A DNA stretch of 33,132 nucleotides from Chryseobacterium gleum (GTDB taxonomy: Bacteria > Bacteroidota > Bacteroidia > Flavobacteriales_D > Crocinitomicaceae): NCBI GenBank assembly GCA_945897565.1, contig CAMDFN010000025.1, positions 1-33,132 of the forward strand, given 5' to 3'. The position numbers were made by a program, and so were the translations under genes. Shown one piece after another: positions 25,843 to 32,608 of the stretch. The stretch's first letter is position 1. Each line of letters starts with the position of its first letter. The notes under the pieces were generated by a model. It was not told where the DNA came from and ran no database searches. It worked only from the letters and a program-made list of their open reading frames with translations.

Positions 25843-26651
25843 TAGACAGCTACATTGTGTGCGCGCAAGGCGTCGTTGAGGGAAGTTTTTAAATCGGTAG
25901 ATGCTTTGCGCTTGCCAATAATGAGGGCGCAAGGTACTTGAAAGTCACCTGCTGGGAAAGTTTTGGTATAAGAACCTGGGATAACCACAGATCTTTCAGG
26001 TACAAAGCCACTGAATTCAAGTGGTTTGGGCCCAGTTACATCGATGATTTTAGTTGACATAGTGAGCACCACATTGGCGCCAAGCACGGCCTCTTTGCCG
26101 ACGCGTACGCCTTCTACAACAATACATCTAGAACCTATAAAGGCGCCATCTTCAATGACTACGGGTGCTGCTTGAAGCGGTTCTAACACACCACCAATTC
26201 CTACGCCTCCGCTCAAATGGACGTCTTTTCCAATTTGTGCACAGCTGCCAACAGTAGCCCAGGTGTCTACCATGGTGTTGCTGCCGACATAAGCGCCTAT
26301 ATTGATATATGACGGCATCATGATCACACCCGGAGCAACAAAAGCACCATAGCGGGCAATCGCATGGGGTACCACCCGAACACCTAAGGCTTTATAGTTG
26401 CGCTTGAGCGCCATTTTGTCGTGAAATTCAAAGGGGCCCACTTCAATGGTTTCCATTTGGCGAATAGGGAAATACAAAACAACAGCTTTTTTGACCCATT
26501 CGTTGACCTGCCAAGTGCCGTCTTCTAGCGGTTCGGCTACGCGCAAAAGACCTTTGTCGAGCGCTTCGATGACCTGTTCGATGGCATCAATAGTGGATTT
26601 TTCACTTAAAAGTGCGCGGTTTTCCCACGCGGCTTCAATTACTTGTCTCAT
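25842..26651 (-). CDS. dapD: 2,3,4,5-tetrahydropyridine-2,6-dicarboxylate N-succinyltransferase
   Basis: A 269-residue enzyme of the succinylase branch of diaminopimelate/lysine synthesis, using succinyl-CoA. The left-handed beta-helix of hexapeptide repeats is clear at about 105-205 (IGAYVGSNTMVDTWATVGSC, VHLSGGVGIGG, GAFIGSRCIVVEGVRVG). The region EPLQAAPVVIEDG is typical of DapD. The product feeds peptidoglycan cross-links and lysine. It overlaps the upstream MFS gene by 17 bases and the downstream trhO start by 1, deep inside a compact operon. Confidence 0.95.
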   Translation of the reverse strand: MRQVIEAAWENRALLSEKSTIDAIEQVIEALDKGLLRVAEPLEDGTWQVNEWVKKAVVLYFPIRQMETIEVGPFEFHDKMALKRNYKALGVRVVPHAIARYGAFVAPGVIMMPSYINIGAYVGSNTMVDTWATVGSCAQIGKDVHLSGGVGIGGVLEPLQAAPVVIEDGAFIGSRCIVVEGVRVGKEAVLGANVVLTMSTKIIDVTGPKPLEFSGFVPERSVVIPGSYTKTFPAGDFQVPCALIIGKRKASTDLKTSLNDALRAHNVAV

Positions 26652-27960
26652 GCGCTTGTTGTTCTGGTTGGGGGATACGGATCAATAAAATGAGGCCTAG
26701 TACAAAAAACACGACTAAAGCGAGGATGGAGGTCCGGATGTCTAAAAAACCTTCAATAAGGCCAAAAGTAAGAGTTCCGACAGCCAAACCGATTTTTTCA
26801 GCGAGGTCATAAAAGCTAAAGTAAGAGGTGAGGTCTTTGGTCTCGGGTAGGAGTTTGGAATAAGTAGAGCGCGAGAGCGATTGGATGCCGCCCATCACAA
26901 GGCCTACAAAAGCAGCGGCAATATAAAACTGCCATGGATGCCATACAAATTGATACACATACAAGCACAAGAAAATCCAGATGACAATTGCGATGCCAAG
27001 TGCTTTGAAATTGCCCGTAACACGCGATACCTTTGACATAAGGTAAGCACCCAAAATGCCAATGAATTGAATGATCAAAATAGAAACAATGAGGTCGGTT
27101 TGCTTGATGCCGATGACTTCTTTATTGGCAAAAGCTACCGCCATGACCATAATGGTTTGCACTGCCATATTGAACATAAAGAAAGCACCTAAATAACCCT
27201 TGAGGGTTTTGTTTTGACGGATTTGCTTCCAAACATGAAAAACTTCTTTGTAGCCACTACTGATGAGGTTCTTTTTGTTGGTTTGCGTTGGGGTTGTTTT
27301 TGGAAGTCTGGAGAAGGAGAAAGTAGCAAAACTGATCCACCAAAGGCTCACGAGCGGAAAGGCCCATTTGATAGAGATTACTTTCGTAAAAACGGTTAAA
27401 ATAAGTACGATGATCAGTAGGGTAGAGCTGCCAAGATAGCCCATAGAAAAACCTCTGGCCGATACTTTGTCGTGGTCTTTGGGTTCGGCGATATCCGGTA
27501 AATAGGCGTTGTAGTACACCAAACTCCCCCAAAAACCAATAGAGCCAAAGAAGAGCGGAACGATACTCCAGCCAATTACAAATGGGGTATTCGCTATTTG
27601 TTGATCGGCATGAAAGAAATACAACAGTGCACTTGAAAAAGCACCTAGGTAGCAGAAAAACTGCATGAAAAGTTTGCGCTTACCTCCCGCATCGGCAATA
27701 CCAGATAGCAATGGTGAAATGAGCGCCACCACGATGTAAGAAAGGCAAATGACGTAGGCATAGAATTCGGTATTATGGAAATCTCTGCCAAAAAAAGAAA
27801 CGGTATCGTAGATGGTTTTACCCGCGTCGTTTTTGACACTAGTTTGGGTTTCGTAAAGAATCGGAAAAATAGCCGAACTGATGATCAGCGGATAGACTGA
27901 ATTAGCCCAGTCGTAGAATACCCATCCGGTGATGGTGCGTTTGTTCCCTTTTTGCTGCAT
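26635..27960 (-). CDS. MFS transporter, UMF1/Atg22-like family
   Basis: A 441-residue membrane protein with about 12 hydrophobic helices. The N-terminus GWVFYDWANSVYPLII is the hallmark of the UMF1 (Atg22-like) branch of the major facilitator superfamily; YYNAYLPDIAEPKDHDKVSARGFSMGYLG in the central loop is also diagnostic. Eukaryotic Atg22 exports amino acids from vacuoles; the bacterial substrate is not established. It leads an operon with dapD, trhO, lgt and a lipoprotein. Its ATG sits 4 bases from a perfect TAATTTTG element, so a leaderless mRNA is predicted. The dapD overlap (17 bases) suggests coupling. Confidence 0.9.
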   Translation of the reverse strand: MQQKGNKRTITGWVFYDWANSVYPLIISSAIFPILYETQTSVKNDAGKTIYDTVSFFGRDFHNTEFYAYVICLSYIVVALISPLLSGIADAGGKRKLFMQFFCYLGAFSSALLYFFHADQQIANTPFVIGWSIVPLFFGSIGFWGSLVYYNAYLPDIAEPKDHDKVSARGFSMGYLGSSTLLIIVLILTVFTKVISIKWAFPLVSLWWISFATFSFSRLPKTTPTQTNKKNLISSGYKEVFHVWKQIRQNKTLKGYLGAFFMFNMAVQTIMVMAVAFANKEVIGIKQTDLIVSILIIQFIGILGAYLMSKVSRVTGNFKALGIAIVIWIFLCLYVYQFVWHPWQFYIAAAFVGLVMGGIQSLSRSTYSKLLPETKDLTSYFSFYDLAEKIGLAVGTLTFGLIEGFLDIRTSILALVVFFVLGLILLIRIPQPEQQAHETSN

Positions 27961-27964
27961 AATT

Positions 27965-27972
27965 CAAAATTA
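27965..27972 (-). promoter_or_regulatory. -7 promoter element for the UMF1-dapD-trhO-lgt operon
   Basis: TAATTTTG on the minus strand is a perfect TAnnTTTG match in the 23-base gap after the pentapeptide-repeat gene. AATT separates it from the ATG at 27960. I see no clear -33 TTG. Confidence 0.6.
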
Positions 27973-27983
27973 GGGAAATATCT

Positions 27984-28547
27984 TTAGTGTTGGATGTCTA
28001 GCTGATATTTCAGTAAAAGCCCTTCAAGTTGAGACGCTTGAAACTTAGCTTTGTCAATTTGATTGTTTTGAGGTTCGAGTTGAAGATTTTTGGTTTCTAT
28101 AAAATTGACCGCACGCAGATCGGTTCGGTCAAAAACAGCATGCATTAAATTTGAACCATAAAACGAGATTCCTTTGGCTTTTGATGCTGTAAATTCAACA
28201 CCTTCTAAATCACAGTTTAAAAAAGTGCAGTTTTGAAGGTTCATTTGATAAAAGCTCGCGTGCTTAAGGAGGCAATTTTCGAATTGACACCCAAAACCAA
28301 AACCATTGGCATATTCAAAGTGGAGCCCTAACAATTTGCAATTTTTAAACTGAACATCGTTGAAAACAGAATCTACCAAACTGCAATTGGATAAATTGCA
28401 CTCTTCGAAGGTGCAATTTAAAAATTTAGTGTAGGCTATCTGAACAGCAGTAAAGTCAAGACCTATAAATCGACAAGATTCATAATTGGATTTTTCCTGA
28501 AAATCTTCAAGTTTAGTGAGTTCAATATCGTAAAAATCTTGTCTCAT
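27984..28547 (-). CDS. Pentapeptide-repeat protein (Qnr/McbG-like architecture)
   Basis: A 187-residue protein made almost entirely of pentapeptide repeats with F or L in the central position, e.g. CTFEECNLSNCSLVDSVF, CTFLNCDLEGVEF and SNLMHAVFDRTDLRAVNF. It should fold as a right-handed square beta-helix. The C-terminal coda KAKFQASQLEGLLLKYQLDI is the dimerisation-like end seen in Qnr/McbG-type proteins, some of which protect DNA gyrase. No signal peptide, so cytoplasmic. Cysteines are frequent at repeat corners. It overlaps the upstream dehydrogenase gene as ATGA. Gyrase protection is possible but not shown. Confidence 0.85.
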   Translation of the reverse strand: MRQDFYDIELTKLEDFQEKSNYESCRFIGLDFTAVQIAYTKFLNCTFEECNLSNCSLVDSVFNDVQFKNCKLLGLHFEYANGFGFGCQFENCLLKHASFYQMNLQNCTFLNCDLEGVEFTASKAKGISFYGSNLMHAVFDRTDLRAVNFIETKNLQLEPQNNQIDKAKFQASQLEGLLLKYQLDIQH

Positions 28548-29764
28548 TCGAGGCCAGCTAGGTATGGTTTTAGATAAGTAAAGGGTTCATTGAGTGTTCC
28601 TTCGAAGGTTGTTTGGGTTCCTCTGTAAATGATTTGGTCTGGGTCGGGCCCTAATAATACAGGAAAAACAGCCGTTAGTAACTCTGAGCCAAAATCTTCA
28701 GCTGCGTCTTTGGAGAGTTCGCATGGTAAATTATCTACGGCCATAACGGCGATAGCACCGGGCTGCAGCATATCGACTTCAGTTCCAGTTTGAGGATCGT
28801 AACCGTACATGGATGCGCCAATTTTACTTGGGCGAATGGTACAGGCGATAGGCCCGTCGATGTCGCAAGAAACGTCCGCAACCACTTGAATGGCATTGGA
28901 TGGGTCTTGGAGCATTTGTTGGGTCAAAATGAACGGCGATTTCGAAGACCAAAAATGACAAGGAATATACACATTGCTCTGTTGCGCATATGCTCCAAAA
29001 TTGCTTTGATACAATTCGGGTTGGGTGTAAAATTCTTTTTTATCAAAACCTGCATCAGACTTTCTGCTGAAGTATTGGTGCGTATCGAGATGGGTAAAAA
29101 CGGCTTTGTTTTGTTTTTCGTGCAGATAGGTTTCTGGATCAAGCTCTTGAATAGGTAGCAGTTTTACTATTTCTCTGGCACCATTCCCTACGCGGCCGAA
29201 GCCGGTAAGCACCAATTTGAAGTCAGGTGGCAGTACTACTTTTTTCAATTCGGCTTCTACTTCTTTGCGGTCGGCACAAAGGTGTGCGGGCTTGATGCTG
29301 TAGGCTCCTGTTTTGAGTCCGTATGTTAAAAATGCATTGTAGGCACCCACCACGCCGGCATAACGACCAAAGCCAATGATGCGTTTGTTGTTGGCGTCTT
29401 TGAGTACTTCGTAGTCGATGAGGCGGATTTTCTTGTCTAAGATTTCTTGTAAAAGCGCTCTGTTGTAGGGTTGCTTTTTGAAGGTGTGTGAAAAGAATAA
29501 ATACGTTTTATGCGCTATCAATTGAGCTTTTGGCACTTCTTTCACACCGAGTAGGATGTCGCAATGGCTGAGGTCTTCTTGAACCGAAAGGCCAAGTTCG
29601 GCATATTGCGCATCTGAAAAACAACGAATAGGGCTGGTCTGAACCGTGACTTTGACGTTTGGATATTGCCTTTCTAATTGTTGACACTGTGCTGGGCTCA
29701 GCGGTACCCTAAAATCAGGAGGTGTTTTGCCTTCTCGGATAACGCCGATATGAATAATGGACAT
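28544..29764 (-). CDS. Alanine dehydrogenase/PNT-type oxidoreductase, saccharopine (lysine-forming) dehydrogenase-like
   Basis: A 406-residue NAD(P)-dependent oxidoreductase. The N-terminal AlaDh/PNT domain opens IGVIREGKTPPDFRVPLSP and contains LLGVKEVPKAQL and FFSHTFKKQPYN. The Rossmann part has LVLTGFGRVGNGAREIV, and the C-terminal half has CDIDGPIACTIRPS and AVDNLPCELSKDAAEDFG, which best fits lysine-forming saccharopine dehydrogenases. The exact reaction is uncertain; lysine handling is an inference supported only by family resemblance and dapD nearby. I start at the ATG at 29764 (MSIIHIGVIREG) because an in-frame extension of 23 residues upstream lacks family character. It lies 32 bases after the KdsC-like gene and overlaps the pentapeptide gene by 4 bases. 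Confidence 0.75.
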   Translation of the reverse strand: MSIIHIGVIREGKTPPDFRVPLSPAQCQQLERQYPNVKVTVQTSPIRCFSDAQYAELGLSVQEDLSHCDILLGVKEVPKAQLIAHKTYLFFSHTFKKQPYNRALLQEILDKKIRLIDYEVLKDANNKRIIGFGRYAGVVGAYNAFLTYGLKTGAYSIKPAHLCADRKEVEAELKKVVLPPDFKLVLTGFGRVGNGAREIVKLLPIQELDPETYLHEKQNKAVFTHLDTHQYFSRKSDAGFDKKEFYTQPELYQSNFGAYAQQSNVYIPCHFWSSKSPFILTQQMLQDPSNAIQVVADVSCDIDGPIACTIRPSKIGASMYGYDPQTGTEVDMLQPGAIAVMAVDNLPCELSKDAAEDFGSELLTAVFPVLLGPDPDQIIYRGTQTTFEGTLNEPFTYLKPYLAGLE

Positions 29765-29796
29765 GTTGTTGTTGAAGTTGATGGAAATAAAATTCT

Positions 29797-30462
29797 TTAG
29801 CTCAGGTAGTTGTCGATGAATTCGCGCACGCAAGCAGCGCCACCTTTTCGGCTCAAGACAATATCTGAAATGCTCTTAATGGAAGCCACCGCAGAAGCAG
29901 GGCATACGGCCAAGCCAACGGCTTTCATGACCTCTGTATCGTTGCGGTCGTCGCCGATGAAGGCCACCTCTTTGGGTGAGATATTCATTTCTTTGCACCA
30001 CTGCTCGAGAATACTCAGTTTGGGTTCGCGGCCCACATAAACGCGCTCAATGCCAAGCAGTGTGGCGCGGTCTTGGACCATGTGTTCGGTAAAACCAGAA
30101 GAAATGATGCCGAGCTCAAGTTTTTTGCTTTTACTGAGTTCGAGCAGCGCCAGGCCATCGTGGGTATTGTAGCGCTTCATTTGATCGCCTTTTTCACTGA
30201 CGTACATCCCGCCGTCGGTCAAGACGCCGTCTACGTCGAGGACCAGCATTTTGAGGCCTTTTATTTTTTTGTCCAGACCAGCCTGAGAAAACAAAGGTTT
30301 GAACAATAAAGCCTGGAGGTCGATTTCGTATTCTTCGCAAATGGCTTCGAGGTCGTAGATGGAGAGTTCAAAGACGTTGTCTGCATCGAGATCGGCTAAG
30401 AAATCGTCGAATTCGATGCCGTTGGTCTTGCACAGACCTTTGATGTTGAGTTCAAGTAACAT
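29797..30462 (-). CDS. KdsC-like HAD phosphatase with N-terminal Xre-like extension
   Basis: A 221-residue HAD-superfamily hydrolase. Residues 70-221 match KdsC (Kdo-8-phosphate phosphatase): D76xD78 in LVLDVDGVLTDGG, the second motif SSG near 121, K148 and the acidic motif IGDDRNDTEVM (D171/D172), ending GGAACVREFIDNYL. KdsC proteins are usually about 170-190 residues; here 60 residues precede the HAD core. That part (KGLCKTNGIEFDDFLADL...DLEAICEEYEIDLQALLF) resembles a degenerate Xre helix-turn-helix. Substrate may be Kdo-8-P or a related 3-deoxy sugar acid phosphate; the gene neighbour is DAHP synthase, 2 bases away. Confidence 0.83.
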   Translation of the reverse strand: MLLELNIKGLCKTNGIEFDDFLADLDADNVFELSIYDLEAICEEYEIDLQALLFKPLFSQAGLDKKIKGLKMLVLDVDGVLTDGGMYVSEKGDQMKRYNTHDGLALLELSKSKKLELGIISSGFTEHMVQDRATLLGIERVYVGREPKLSILEQWCKEMNISPKEVAFIGDDRNDTEVMKAVGLAVCPASAVASIKSISDIVLSRKGGAACVREFIDNYLS

Positions 30463-30464
30463 AA

Positions 30465-31454
30465 TTATACAATTTGATAACCAACGCTTTGCGCTACTTT
30501 TTGAATGTCGGAATGGAGTTTTCTGAATTCGTCGTAGTTGAGTTGCTGCGAGGCATCTGATTTGGCAACTTTTGGATTTGGATGCGCTTCAATGAGCAAA
30601 CCGTCTATGCCCATGGCCACACAAGCGCGCGCCAGCGGATTGACGCCGTAGGCATAGCCCATGGCATGCGATGGATCTAGAATGATGGGCAAGTTGGTGT
30701 ATTCTTGCAACCACGCCACGCCACAGAGATCGAGCGTAAAGCGGGTACCGGTTTCAAAGGTGCGGATACCGCGCTCGCAGAGCACTACATTTTCGTTTCC
30801 GCCAGAAAGCACAAACTCTGCGGCTTGTACAAATTCTTGGAGGGTAGTGCCAAAACCGCGCTTGATAAGTACTGGTTTTTTAATTTTGGAACAGGCGCGC
30901 AAAATGCCTTGGTCGTACATGGCTTTGGCGCCCACCTGGATGATGTCGGTATGCGCGATGATTTCATCGATGTGGGTGGCATCGCGGGCTTCGGTGATCA
31001 CATTTAAGCCGTAGTCTTGGCGCATTTTGGCTAAAAGTTGCAGGCCTTCTAAACCCATGCCTTGAAAAGAGTAAGGGCTGGTGCGCGGTTTGTAGGCGCC
31101 GCCTCTGAGGGTGCTGAGGCCCATACTGACGAGTAATTCGGCCGAACCGCGCAGCTGTTCTTCAGACTCCACAGAGCAGGGCCCTCCGATCAGAATGGTG
31201 TTGTTGGTCTGGCCGCCAATCGTGACATTGCCAAACTTTACTTCTCGTTTTTGGTCTTGAAATTTGCGCGATGCGAGTTGGATATCATTGGCAAAAGCCC
31301 AGTGGTTTTGGGTGTGGTCTTGCAATGCTTCAGGGACTTCTTTGACACCGCTACCGGTAATGAGGTAGTCTTTTCCTAAGTAAAGAATGTGAAAAGCGTG
31401 GTGGGTGGCAGCGAGTGCAGCTGCATTGGTGTTGTTTTTGAGTTCGATGATCAT
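30465..31454 (-). CDS. aroF: 3-deoxy-7-phosphoheptulonate (DAHP) synthase, type I-beta with N-terminal ferredoxin-like domain
   Basis: A 329-residue aldolase-type enzyme that condenses PEP and erythrose-4-phosphate, the first step of aromatic amino-acid synthesis. Residues 1-65 form the regulatory ferredoxin-like domain of the I-beta class. The barrel has IGGPCSVESEEQL (about 89-101), the E4P-binding KPRTS at 122-126, VLIKRGFGTTLQEF, LCERGIRTFETGTR and PIILDPSHAMGYAYGVNPLA. KPRTS argues for DAHP rather than Kdo-8-P synthase (KANRS). The usual GARNMQNF reads GAKAMYDQ here (about 175-182), an odd change near the active-site loop. It overlaps the RPE-CBS gene by ATGA. Confidence 0.9.
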   Translation of the reverse strand: MIIELKNNTNAAALAATHHAFHILYLGKDYLITGSGVKEVPEALQDHTQNHWAFANDIQLASRKFQDQKREVKFGNVTIGGQTNNTILIGGPCSVESEEQLRGSAELLVSMGLSTLRGGAYKPRTSPYSFQGMGLEGLQLLAKMRQDYGLNVITEARDATHIDEIIAHTDIIQVGAKAMYDQGILRACSKIKKPVLIKRGFGTTLQEFVQAAEFVLSGGNENVVLCERGIRTFETGTRFTLDLCGVAWLQEYTNLPIILDPSHAMGYAYGVNPLARACVAMGIDGLLIEAHPNPKVAKSDASQQLNYDEFRKLHSDIQKVAQSVGYQIV

Positions 31455-32464
31455 ATTTCTGCTTTGATCAGGTTGGAGAATTGAACGATGCCTTTGAGTA
31501 CATTGCCTGCATCTACGACTGGTAAATACAGCACGGCAAAAGGACTATTTTTGATGAGTTGCAAGAGTTCTATTACTGTTGCGTCTTCATGTATGCAAAT
31601 GGGCTGCGCATTGATGAGGTTCTTTGCATCGAGTGCATTTAAATCAAATCCGTTTGAAAGTTGCCTTAAAAAGGCTTTTCGGATATCAGCACTAGACACC
31701 AAACCGATGAATGCGTTGTGGGCATCTATGGCCATTGCCACACCCATTTGGCCTTCTTCTACGGTTTGCAAGACGTTTTTTAAATCTAAATTTTCAATGC
31801 AGAACTTTGGGGTTTCGTGCAATGGTGTCATGAAATCGGCTACTTTGAAGGCTGAGCCGATGCTGCGCTTGGTGAGATTCATTAGGGCATTGCCAACGCT
31901 GGCTTCTTTGAATAAGTAAGAACCCGAAACAGCCGTGCTTACGCCCATTTGTCTTAAAATGAAGGATACTTCGGGGTTTACGCCGCCGTCGACATGAATA
32001 GATTTGTTGGGGTAGCGCTTTCTGAAGTTTCTGATTTTTTCAAAATTAAGCCGGTCAAAAATACCTCCAGACTGACCTGGAATGGTGGCCATGATGAGGA
32101 TAAAATCGAAGTTGTCGTAGGCTTCAAAAGCTGAAATAGGAGTGGGGGTAATGAGCGCTAAGCCTTTTTTACCTTTGATTTCTTGTGGAATTTGTAAGAC
32201 GCCCTTTAAATCTTCTACTTGAAAAGTGAGGTATTCTACAGGGTTTTCAAGCAGGTAAGGAAAATATTTAGAGGGGTCTGAAGTAATGATATGTAAGTCG
32301 AGTGGAATGGAGCACCACGCGCGGATTTGTTTGATGTCGTCAAAAACGCGGAGGTCGTCGTTGCAATCGATATGGAGGAGGTCTACTTGATGGGCTACCA
32401 GGTCAGCAATAACAGCTTGCAAGGGGCGGGCTGCGTCGGAATAAATAGATGCTGAAATTTTCAT
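31451..32464 (-). CDS. Ribulose-phosphate 3-epimerase-like barrel fused to a CBS pair
   Basis: A 337-residue fusion. Residues 1-200 are a ribulose-phosphate 3-epimerase-like barrel with the metal/catalytic residues in place: H31 and D33 (LLHIDC), H58 (PLDLHII) and D159 (IHVDGGVNPE); a later epimerase histidine is Q (LTFQVED). Residues 207-337 hold two CBS domains (VADFMTPLHETPKF...GLVSSADIRKAF and NAQPICIHEDATVIELL...GIVQFSNLIKAEI) that resemble the CBS tail of KdsD, the arabinose-5-phosphate isomerase. I chose the ATG at 32464 over an in-frame GTG three codons upstream. CBS domains usually bind adenylates or nucleotides, so allosteric control is likely (inference). It starts 19 bases after the 4.5S RNA and overlaps aroF by ATGA. 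Confidence 0.83.
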   Translation of the reverse strand: MKISASIYSDAARPLQAVIADLVAHQVDLLHIDCNDDLRVFDDIKQIRAWCSIPLDLHIITSDPSKYFPYLLENPVEYLTFQVEDLKGVLQIPQEIKGKKGLALITPTPISAFEAYDNFDFILIMATIPGQSGGIFDRLNFEKIRNFRKRYPNKSIHVDGGVNPEVSFILRQMGVSTAVSGSYLFKEASVGNALMNLTKRSIGSAFKVADFMTPLHETPKFCIENLDLKNVLQTVEEGQMGVAMAIDAHNAFIGLVSSADIRKAFLRQLSNGFDLNALDAKNLINAQPICIHEDATVIELLQLIKNSPFAVLYLPVVDAGNVLKGIVQFSNLIKAEI

Positions 32465-32473
32465 GGTAGACAC

Positions 32474-32491
32474 AAAAAAAGATGGGGTAAG
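32474..32491 (-). terminator. U-tract behind the 4.5S RNA closing helix
   Basis: On the minus strand the RNA closing stem (ending CTTACCCC) is followed by ATC and seven T residues at 32480-32474. A GC-rich terminal helix plus a U run would act as an intrinsic terminator for ffs. The next start codon lies only 9 bases beyond. Confidence 0.6.
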
Positions 32492-32581
32492 CTACTTTTA
32501 TCGCACCGCTACAACCTCTTACCTTTGCTACATTCCTGTCCTGGAGGATTCAGAGGGAGCTGGTCGTAAAAGACTTACCCC
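32484..32581 (-). ncRNA. ffs: 4.5S / small bacterial SRP RNA
   Basis: About 98 bases. The ends are perfectly complementary (GGGGTAAG at the 5' end, CTTACCCC at the 3' end), and next to this helix a second complementary block (CTTTTACG / CGATAAAAG) extends it with a bulge. The apical region reads CCAGGACAGGAATGTAGCA, which contains the conserved SRP core: symmetric loop AGGAC/AGCA around a GGAA tetraloop, the site bound by the Ffh M domain. Length and shape fit small bacterial SRP RNAs without Alu domain. A perfect TATTTTTG element lies 3 bases upstream of the predicted 5' end. Confidence 0.92.
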
Positions 32582-32584
32582 ATG

Positions 32585-32592
32585 CAAAAATA
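32585..32592 (-). promoter_or_regulatory. Promoter of the 4.5S RNA gene
   Basis: On the minus strand TATTTTTG matches TAnnTTTG perfectly; a TTG at 32614-32616, 21 bases upstream, is a fitting -33 element and lies inside the 3' end of the upstream acidic-protein gene. The 5' end of the RNA, fixed by its closing helix at 32581, is 3-4 bases past the -7 element, so this site is an internal ruler for promoter-to-start distance in this genome. Confidence 0.75.
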
Positions 32593-32608
32593 CGAAATTC
32601 TTGTGATT

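Noticed and set aside
30465..31454. Calling the aroF product a Kdo-8-phosphate synthase (KdsA) because of the KdsC-like neighbour
   Set aside because: The barrel has KPRTS, typical of DAHP synthase, and the N-terminal ferredoxin-like domain of type I-beta enzymes.
32465..32473. GTG start for the RPE-CBS gene
   Set aside because: It adds only three residues and lies against the ffs U-tract; the ATG at 32464 gives the usual epimerase N-terminus (MKISASIYSD).
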